Assembly (NCBI GenBank): GCA_019232985.1
Contig: JAFAMW010000041.1
Location: forward strand, 1-13,628
Source of the DNA: Roseateles sp.
GTDB taxonomy: Bacteria > Pseudomonadota > Gammaproteobacteria > Burkholderiales > Burkholderiaceae
Length of the DNA stretch: 13,628 bases
Direction of reading: 5' to 3'
Below the pieces are notes generated by a model. That model worked only from the letters and a program-made list of their open reading frames with translations. It was not told the DNA's origin and ran no database searches. Shown piece after piece: positions 8,347 to 13,628 of this stretch. The translations under genes and the position numbers were made by a program. The first letter of the stretch is position 1. Every line of letters begins with the position of its first letter.

Positions 8347-9657
8347 TCAGCGCTGGCCGATCGGCTTGACGTCGCGCGCCTTCGCGCCGACGAAGAGCTG
8401 GCGCGGGCGGCCGATCTTGTACTCGGGGTCGGCGATCATCTCGTTGAGCTGGGCGATCCAGCCGACCGTGCGCGCGAGCGCGAAGATCGCCGTGAACAGC
8501 GGCACCGGGATGCCGATCGCGCGCTGCACGATGCCCGAGTAGAAGTCGACGTTCGGGTAGAGCTTGCGCGCGACGAAGTATTCGTCCTCGAGCGCAATCT
8601 TCTCGAGCGACATCGCGAGCTTGAACAGCGGGTCGTCGTGAAGGCCCAGCTCGTTGAGGACCTCGTGGCAGGTCTCGCGCATGAGCTTGGCGCGCGGGTC
8701 GTAGTTCTTGTAGACGCGGTGGCCGAAGCCCATCAGCTTGACGCCGCTGTTCTTGTCCTTGACCTGCTTGATGAACTCGCCGATCTTGGCCTCGCCGCCC
8801 ATCTGCTGGATCTCGGCCAGCATGTTCAGGCAGGCTTCGTTCGCGCCGCCGTGGGCCGGGCCCCACAGGCAGGCGACGCCGGCCGCGATCGCCGCGAACG
8901 GGTTCGTGCCCGACGAGCCGCACAGGCGCACCGTCGAGGTCGACGCGTTCTGCTCGTGGTCGGCGTGCAGCGTGAAGATGCGGTCCATCGCGCGCACGAG
9001 CACGTCGTTGGGCTTGTAGTCCTCGCACGGCGTGGCGAACATCATGCGCATGAAGTTGCCGGCGTAGCTGAGGTCGTTCTTCGGGTAGATGTACGGCTGG
9101 CCGATCGTGTACTTGTAGGCCATCGACACGAGCGTCGGCATCTTCGCGATCAGGCGGATCGCGGCGATCTCGCGGTGCTCGGGGTTATTGATGTCCGTGC
9201 TGTCGTGATAGAAGGCCGACAGCGCGCCGACCAGGCCCGTCATCACGGCCATCGGGTGGGCATCCCTCCTGAAGCCGCGCAGGAAGAACTGCATCTGCTC
9301 GTTGACCATCGTGTGATGGGTCACGCGGTCGACGAAGTTGGCCTTCTCGGCTTCGTTCGGCAGCTCTCCGTAGAGCAGCAGGTAGCAGGTCTCGAGGTAG
9401 TCGCAGTTCACGGCGAGCTGCTCGATCGGGTAGCCGCGGTACAGCAGCTCGCCCTTGTCGCCGTCGATATAGGTGATCGTCGAGTTGCACGAGGCGGTCG
9501 ACAGGAAACCCGGGTCGTAGGTGAACTTGCCCGTCTGCGCGTAGAGCTTGCGGATGTCGATCACATCGGGACCGACCGAGCCCTTGTAGATCGGCAGGTC
9601 CATCTGCGGGCTGCCGTCGGAGAACGACAGGGTGGCTTTGACGTCGGACGGGGTCAT
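8347..9657 (-). CDS. gltA: Citrate synthase (type II, hexameric class)
   Basis: Condenses acetyl-CoA with oxaloacetate to citrate, the entry step of the TCA cycle, in the cytosol. The 436-aa length fits Gram-negative, NADH-sensitive type II enzymes. The catalytic residues expected from E. coli GltA are present: His269 in [11 protein letters not shown], His313 in [13 protein letters not shown] and Asp371 in PNVDFYSG. His234 in HADHEQNAS and the CoA/oxaloacetate arginines (Arg322, Arg395) are also present. AAGGAAG a few bases upstream supports the start. It is the last gene of the operon, starting 10 bp after sdhE. A strong terminator follows. Codons favour CTC and GTC. Confidence 0.98.
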   Translation of the reverse strand: MTPSDVKATLSFSDGSPQMDLPIYKGSVGPDVIDIRKLYAQTGKFTYDPGFLSTASCNSTITYIDGDKGELLYRGYPIEQLAVNCDYLETCYLLLYGELPNEAEKANFVDRVTHHTMVNEQMQFFLRGFRRDAHPMAVMTGLVGALSAFYHDSTDINNPEHREIAAIRLIAKMPTLVSMAYKYTIGQPYIYPKNDLSYAGNFMRMMFATPCEDYKPNDVLVRAMDRIFTLHADHEQNASTSTVRLCGSSGTNPFAAIAAGVACLWGPAHGGANEACLNMLAEIQQMGGEAKIGEFIKQVKDKNSGVKLMGFGHRVYKNYDPRAKLMRETCHEVLNELGLHDDPLFKLAMSLEKIALEDEYFVARKLYPNVDFYSGIVQRAIGIPVPLFTAIFALARTVGWIAQLNEMIADPEYKIGRPRQLFVGAKARDVKPIGQR

Positions 9658-9667
9658 AGAGCTTCCT

Positions 9668-9940
9668 TCACTTGGTTTGTTGCGGGGTTCTGAGCTGGCT
9701 CAGCACGAGGCGGACGCTGTCGCTGTCGATCTCGGCGGCCGGCTGCTTGCGCGCAAGCAGCAGGTCGAGCAGGTCGTTGTCCGACAGGTCCATCAGCCTC
9801 GTCAGGCCGTCGGCCTGCACCTCGCTGAGATTCTCGTACCGCTCGAAGAAACGTTCGATGAAAAGGTCATTCTCCAGAAGGCCGCGCCGGCAGCGCCAGC
9901 GCAGCCTGGAGAGTTCGCGTTCGTCGATCAACGTTTCCAT
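9668..9940 (-). CDS. sdhE: Succinate dehydrogenase flavinylation factor SdhE
   Basis: This is a small cytosolic helper (90 aa) that promotes covalent attachment of FAD to SdhA. The hallmark RGxxE motif is RGLLE, Arg19-Glu23, followed by the acidic helical pattern [26 protein letters not shown] typical of the YgfY/SdhE fold. It sits between sdhB (9 bp gap) and gltA (10 bp gap). This coupling to its client operon is common in betaproteobacteria. The ribosome binding site is weak, suggesting translation depends on coupling from sdhB. Confidence 0.94.
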   Translation of the reverse strand: METLIDERELSRLRWRCRRGLLENDLFIERFFERYENLSEVQADGLTRLMDLSDNDLLDLLLARKQPAAEIDSDSVRLVLSQLRTPQQTK

Positions 9941-9949
9941 AAAGCGGGC

Positions 9950-10651
9950 TTAGACGGCGCGGCGCACCATCAATTCCTTGATCTTGCCGATCGCCTTGGT
10001 CGGGTTCAGGCCCTTCGGGCAGACGTCGACGCAGTTCATGATCGTGTGGCAGCGGAACAGGCGGTACGGGTCCTCGAGGTTGTCGAGGCGCGCGCTCGTC
10101 GCCTCGTCGCGGCTGTCGGCGATGAAGCGGTAGGCCTGCAGCAGGCCGGCCGGGCCGACGAACTTGTCGGGGTTCCACCAGAAGCTCGGGCAGCTCGTCG
10201 AGCAGCTCGCGCACAGGATGCACTCGTACAGGCCGTTGAGCTCCTCGCGCTCCTCGGGCGACTGCAGGCGCTCCTTCTCGGGCGGCGGCTGGTCGTTGAC
10301 GAGATACGGCTTGATCGAGTCGTACTGCTTGAAGAACTGCGTCATGTCGACGATCAGGTCGCGCACGACGGGCAGGCCCGGCAGCGGCTTGAGCACGATG
10401 ACGTCCGGCAGCGTGCGCATGTTCGTCAGGCAAGCCAGGCCGTTCTTGCCGTTGATGTTCATCGCGTCAGAACCGCAGACGCCTTCGCGGCAGGAGCGGC
10501 GGTAGCTGATCGATGGATCGACTTCCTTGAGCTTGATGAGGGCGTCGAGCAGCATGCGCTCGTGACCGTCGAGTTCGACCTCGATGGTCTGCATGTAGGG
10601 CTTGGCGTCCTTGTCGGGGTCGTAGCGGTAGATCTGGAAAGTGCGCTTCAT
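9950..10651 (-). CDS. sdhB: Succinate dehydrogenase iron-sulfur subunit
   Basis: Carries electrons from the SdhA flavin to the membrane quinone site through three clusters. The 233-aa protein has every expected ligand. The [2Fe-2S] cluster uses Cys54, Cys59, Asp62 and Cys74 (CREGVCGSD...C, with Asp as in E. coli). The [4Fe-4S] cluster uses Cys144, Cys147, Cys150 and Cys211, and the [3Fe-4S] cluster uses Cys154, Cys201 and Cys207. GAGAAG upstream supports the start. It follows sdhA with an 18-bp gap. Confidence 0.98.
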   Translation of the reverse strand: MKRTFQIYRYDPDKDAKPYMQTIEVELDGHERMLLDALIKLKEVDPSISYRRSCREGVCGSDAMNINGKNGLACLTNMRTLPDVIVLKPLPGLPVVRDLIVDMTQFFKQYDSIKPYLVNDQPPPEKERLQSPEEREELNGLYECILCASCSTSCPSFWWNPDKFVGPAGLLQAYRFIADSRDEATSARLDNLEDPYRLFRCHTIMNCVDVCPKGLNPTKAIGKIKELMVRRAV

Positions 10652-10669
10652 GTTTGTCTTCTCGCCTTC

Positions 10670-12475
10670 TTAGAACGTGCGGACCTTGGGCGGCACCGTG
10701 TCCACCGTCAGCGGCTTCAGATTCACCGGCTTGTAGTCCAGGCTGTTGGTCTCGGAGTACCACAGCGTGTGCTTCATCCAGTTGGCGTCGTCGCGGCCCA
10801 GCGGGGCCGTCGGGTGATCGGCCGGGTGCTCGTAGTCGTCCACGGTGTGGGCGCCACGGCATTCCTTGCGCGCGGCGGCCGACACCATCGTGGCCTGCGC
10901 GGCCTCGATCAGGTTCTCGACTTCCAGCGCTTCGACGCGAGCCGTGTTGAAGACCTTGGACTTGTCCTTGAGCGCCAGGTTGGCCACGCGCTCGCGCAGC
11001 GCGGCAACCTTGGTCACGCCCTCGTCCATGCTGGCCTGCGTGCGGAACACGCCGGCATGCTGCTGCATGGTCGAGCGGATGTCGTTGGCGATGGCCTGCG
11101 AGTACTCACCGCCCGAGTTCGACTCCAGGCGGGCCAGGCGCGCCAGCGTCTTGTCGGCGGCGTCCTTGGGCAGCGGCTTGTGCGACTTGTTCTTGAGGTT
11201 GAAGTCGACGATGTGGTTGCCGGCCGCGCGACCGAACACCAGCAGGTCCAGCAGCGAGTTGGTGCCGAGGCGGTTGGCGCCGTGCACCGACACGCAGGAG
11301 CATTCGCCCACCGCGTACAGGCCGTTGACGACCTGGTTGTGCACGCCGCCGCCGGGAACGACGACCTGGCCATTGATGTTGGTCGGGATGCCGCCCATCT
11401 GGTAGTGGATCGTCGGCACGACCGGGATCGGCTCCTTCGTGATGTCCACGTTGGCGAAGTTGTGGCCGATCTCCTGCACCGAGGGCAGGCGCTTGTGGAT
11501 GGTCTCTGCCCCCAGGTGGGTCATGTCGAGCAGGATGTAGTCCTTGTTGGGACCGCAGCCGCGACCTTCCTTGATCTCCTGGTCCATCGAGCGCGAGACG
11601 AAGTCGCGCGGCGCCAGGTCCTTGAGCGTCGGGGCATAGCGCTCCATGAAGCGCTCGCCGTCGGCATTGCGCAGGATCGCGCCCTCGCCGCGGCAGCCTT
11701 CCGTCAGCAGCACGCCCGCGCCGGCCACGCCGGTCGGGTGGAACTGCCAGAACTCCATGTCCTGCAGCGGGATGCCGGCGCGCGCCGCCATGCCCAGGCC
11801 GTCGCCGGTGTTGATGAAGGCGTTGGTGCTGGCCGCGAAGATGCGGCCCGCGCCGCCGGTGGCCAGCAGCACGGTCTTGGCCTCGAGGATGTGGACCTCG
11901 CCGGTCTCCATCTCGAGCGCGGTGACGCCGACCGCGTCGCCGTCGGCGTCACGGATGATGTCCAGCGCCATCCACTCGACGAAGAACTGGGTACGTGCAC
12001 GCACGTTCTGCTGGTAGAGCGTGTGCAGCAGCGCGTGGCCGGTGCGGTCGGCCGCGGCGCAGGCGCGCTGCACGGGCTTCTCGCCGTAGTTGGCCGTGTG
12101 GCCGCCGAAGGGGCGCTGGTAGATCGTGCCGTCGGCATTGCGGTCGAACGGCATGCCGAAGTGCTCGAGCTCGTACACGACCTTGGGCGCTTCACGGCAC
12201 ATGAACTCGATCGCGTCCTGGTCGCCGAGCCAGTCGGAACCCTTGACGGTGTCGTAGAAGTGATAGTGCCAGTTGTCCTCGCTCATGTTGCCGAGCGAGG
12301 CGCCGATGCCGCCCTGCGCGGCCACCGTGTGCGAGCGCGTCGGGAACACCTTGGACAGCACCGCCACGTTCAGGCCGGCCAGCGAGAGTTGCAGCGAGGC
12401 GCGCATGCCGGAACCGCCGGCACCCACGATCACCACGTCGAACTTGCGCTTCGCGAGCGTCGTTCCGATTTGCAT
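10670..12475 (-). CDS. sdhA: Succinate dehydrogenase flavoprotein subunit
   Basis: Oxidises succinate to fumarate and holds covalent FAD. It is 601 aa. The dinucleotide fold GAGGSG lies at 18-23. The FAD-linked histidine is His49 in TRSHTVAAQGG. Active-site residues are His246 (QFHPTG), Arg290 (LAPRDFV), His357 (TIHYQMGG) and Arg402 (GANRLGTNS), equivalent to E. coli His242, Arg286, His354 and Arg399. The open frame extends 62 codons further upstream, but that part overlaps sdhD in another frame. MQIGTT at 12475, with GGAGA about 9 nt upstream, is the real start, 2 bp after the sdhD stop. Codon choice (CTG, GTG) differs from gltA. Confidence 0.98.
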   Translation of the reverse strand: MQIGTTLAKRKFDVVIVGAGGSGMRASLQLSLAGLNVAVLSKVFPTRSHTVAAQGGIGASLGNMSEDNWHYHFYDTVKGSDWLGDQDAIEFMCREAPKVVYELEHFGMPFDRNADGTIYQRPFGGHTANYGEKPVQRACAAADRTGHALLHTLYQQNVRARTQFFVEWMALDIIRDADGDAVGVTALEMETGEVHILEAKTVLLATGGAGRIFAASTNAFINTGDGLGMAARAGIPLQDMEFWQFHPTGVAGAGVLLTEGCRGEGAILRNADGERFMERYAPTLKDLAPRDFVSRSMDQEIKEGRGCGPNKDYILLDMTHLGAETIHKRLPSVQEIGHNFANVDITKEPIPVVPTIHYQMGGIPTNINGQVVVPGGGVHNQVVNGLYAVGECSCVSVHGANRLGTNSLLDLLVFGRAAGNHIVDFNLKNKSHKPLPKDAADKTLARLARLESNSGGEYSQAIANDIRSTMQQHAGVFRTQASMDEGVTKVAALRERVANLALKDKSKVFNTARVEALEVENLIEAAQATMVSAAARKECRGAHTVDDYEHPADHPTAPLGRDDANWMKHTLWYSETNSLDYKPVNLKPLTVDTVPPKVRTF

Positions 12476-12477
12476 TT

Positions 12478-12837
12478 TTAGATTCTCCACAGCACCTGGA
12501 TCGCCCAGCCGGCGCATCCCACCAACCACACCAGCGTGAACACCTGCAGGGCCAGGCGAACGCCGACCGGCTGCACGTAGTCCATCCAGATGTCGCGCAT
12601 GCCGACCCAGGCATGCCAGGCCAGCGAAACGATCAGAACGAAAGTCAGCGTCTTCATCCACTGCGGGGCGAAGATCGCGGCCCAGTGGTCGTAGCCCGTG
12701 CCGCCGGGCAGCAGGAACATCACGAGCAGGGCGATGGTGAAGAGCGCCATCAGGACGGCGGTGACGCGCTGGACGAGCCAGTCACGCAGGCCGTAATGTG
12801 CGCCGACGACGAGGCGCTTGGAGCCGAAGGTTGACAT
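12478..12837 (-). CDS. sdhD: Succinate dehydrogenase membrane anchor SdhD
   Basis: Second membrane anchor of complex II, 119 aa with three hydrophobic helices (about 24-44, 62-83, 92-117). HAWVGMRDIWMDYV holds His75, the likely haem b ligand (E. coli SdhD His71), and Asp86-Tyr87 at the ubiquinone site (E. coli Asp82-Tyr83). The start at MSTFGSKR is preceded by GGAGAC at good spacing; the longer upstream frame is an overlap with sdhC in another frame. It lies 20 bp after sdhC. Confidence 0.95.
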   Translation of the reverse strand: MSTFGSKRLVVGAHYGLRDWLVQRVTAVLMALFTIALLVMFLLPGGTGYDHWAAIFAPQWMKTLTFVLIVSLAWHAWVGMRDIWMDYVQPVGVRLALQVFTLVWLVGCAGWAIQVLWRI

Positions 12838-12857
12838 TGTTGTTGTCTCCGAGGGAA

Positions 12858-13304
12858 TCAGTACGCGACGAACAGCTTGACGGCCACAGCCAGCGTCAGC
12901 AGCAGGCTGACAGCGAGTGTTGCGATTGCCGAGCTCTTGCCCTGCTCTTTGCTCACGCTGTGCGTGGCATCCATCCAGAGATGGCGCACACCGGCGCAGA
13001 AGTGGTGAAGGAAGGCCCAGCACAGGCCCAGCACGACGATCTTCACGCCCCAGGCCGGCACGAAACCGCAGCCCGCCACGAACACGTTGGTGAAGGCGTC
13101 GTAGGAGATCTCGGAGCTCAGGCTGTTGTCGAACATCCAGATGATGAACGGCAGCAGCAGGAACATGATCAGGCCGCTGACGCGGTGCAAGATGGACACC
13201 CAGCCCGCGGGCGGAAGCCGGTAGGTCGGCAGGTCTGTGAGCGCATTGATATTGCGGAAGACCGGTCGTTTCTTCGTCGCAGCGTTTGTCGTGGCGTTTG
13301 TCAT
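12858..13304 (-). CDS. sdhC: Succinate dehydrogenase cytochrome b556 subunit SdhC
   Basis: Membrane anchor that binds haem b and ubiquinone with SdhD; 148 aa with three helices (about 42-58, 82-104, 126-146). The signature RPVFRNINAL...SILHRVSG carries the quinone-site residues Ser37 and Arg41. LHHFCAGVRHLWMD gives His101 as probable haem ligand, aligned to E. coli His84. The start MTNATTN is chosen because upstream in-frame codons (to 13355) lack family character; the ribosome binding site is modest (AAGG about 8 nt away). First gene of the operon. Confidence 0.95.
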   Translation of the reverse strand: MTNATTNAATKKRPVFRNINALTDLPTYRLPPAGWVSILHRVSGLIMFLLLPFIIWMFDNSLSSEISYDAFTNVFVAGCGFVPAWGVKIVVLGLCWAFLHHFCAGVRHLWMDATHSVSKEQGKSSAIATLAVSLLLTLAVAVKLFVAY

Positions 13305-13393
13305 TTCCGACCTTGTAATGAAGCGAAACCCAAAGATTTTATGGCAATGCAGCATGAGCTACGGGTTAGTCCGTGCCGCTTTTCAATTGAATT
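13305..13393 (-). promoter_or_regulatory. Upstream region of the sdh operon with TTCAATTGAA palindrome
   Basis: This 89-bp gap between the GntR-type regulator and sdhC contains the perfect 10-bp palindrome TTCAATTGAA (13382-13391), two bases after the regulator's stop. A TAAAAT-like -10 candidate lies closer to sdhC, without a matching -35. The palindrome could be an operator for the adjacent regulator. It is AT-rich against its surroundings, consistent with a promoter. Confidence 0.4.
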
Positions 13394-13628
13394 TCAGTTG
13401 AGCTCGTTGCGGTAGTGATGAGACTCGGTCTGATAAAGCCCGCGGCGCAGCTCGACGGGGCGATCACCGTACGTGAAGGACAGCCGCTCGACACTGAGCA
13501 GCGGCATACCGACGGGCACCTGCAGCAGTTGCGCCGATTCGTCGTCGGCCGCGACGGCACGGATCTTTTCCTCGGCGCGGATCATGTGCACGCCGTACTC
13601 GCTCTCGAAGAAGCTGTAGAACGGACCG
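13394..13628 (-). CDS. GntR/HutC-family transcriptional regulator (C-terminal part only)
   Basis: The frame is open to the right edge and gives the last 77 residues. They match the end of a UTRA effector domain: GVHMIRAEEKIRAVAADDES, then LLQVPVGMPLLSVERLSFTYGDRPVELRRGLY and a terminal HHYRNELN. UTRA domains sense small metabolites and control an N-terminal winged helix, which is outside the window. It is codirectional with and 89 bp upstream of sdhC, an arrangement common in Burkholderiales, and may regulate the TCA operon. The ATG at 13591 is internal, not the start. Confidence 0.88.
   Translation of the reverse strand, partial: GPFYSFFESEYGVHMIRAEEKIRAVAADDESAQLLQVPVGMPLLSVERLSFTYGDRPVELRRGLYQTESHHYRNELN

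Noticed and set aside
9632..12481. 949-codon plus-strand open frame antisense to sdhA, sdhB and sdhE
   Set aside because: The complementary strand encodes well-conserved proteins with all catalytic residues; the long frame is a GC-bias artefact rich in Val, Arg and His.
12476..12661. 62-residue N-terminal extension of SdhA
   Set aside because: It is the out-of-frame reading of sdhD, and a proper ribosome binding site precedes the internal ATG at 12475.

Overview
The window looks like chromosomal DNA from a high-GC betaproteobacterium, most likely order Burkholderiales. The evidence is strong third-position GC bias, the order GntR regulator - sdhC-sdhD-sdhA-sdhB-sdhE-gltA on the minus strand, and a betaproteobacterial-type acetyl-CoA synthetase. 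This placement is inference from gene order and protein style; no search was run.

Left part (1-3818). A complete acetyl-CoA synthetase gene (acsA, +) ends in an odd tail: its last 12 codons and stop are repeated in diverged form 139 bp downstream, with two long hairpins in between. A convergent SRPBCC-family gene (-) follows. Then come two plus-strand genes: a short, internally deleted periplasmic solute-binding-protein-like gene and a 5'(3')-deoxyribonucleotidase-like HAD hydrolase.

Middle part (3968-8238). This is the most interesting section and looks like a compact natural-product locus. A 2-oxoglutarate/Fe(II) oxygenase of the isopenicillin-N-synthase type is followed 29 bp later by a tRNA-dependent cyclodipeptide synthase (CDPS). 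The CDPS stop overlaps (ATGA) the start of a 14-helix DHA2-type MFS exporter. An AraC-family regulator faces the exporter and overlaps its 3' end by 44 bp. Inferred pathway: the CDPS joins two aminoacyl-tRNAs into a 2,5-diketopiperazine, the oxygenase hydroxylates or desaturates it, and the MFS pump exports it. No cyclodipeptide oxidase, P450 or methyltransferase lies nearby. The CDPS carries the residues expected of the XYP subfamily (Ser33, Gln36, Tyr171, Glu175, Tyr193-Pro194). Its amino-acid substrates cannot be read from sequence alone.

Right part (8291-13628). A strong bidirectional terminator ends a TCA-cycle operon transcribed leftwards: sdhC, sdhD, sdhA, sdhB (succinate dehydrogenase), sdhE (flavinylation factor) and gltA (citrate synthase). 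It is tightly packed and each key ligand residue is present. The effector-domain end of a GntR/HutC-family regulator runs off the right edge just upstream of sdhC and may control the operon. Together acsA, gltA and sdh supply and burn acetyl-CoA; the cyclodipeptide locus sits between these core-metabolism genes. No tRNA, rRNA, CRISPR array or transposase was seen.
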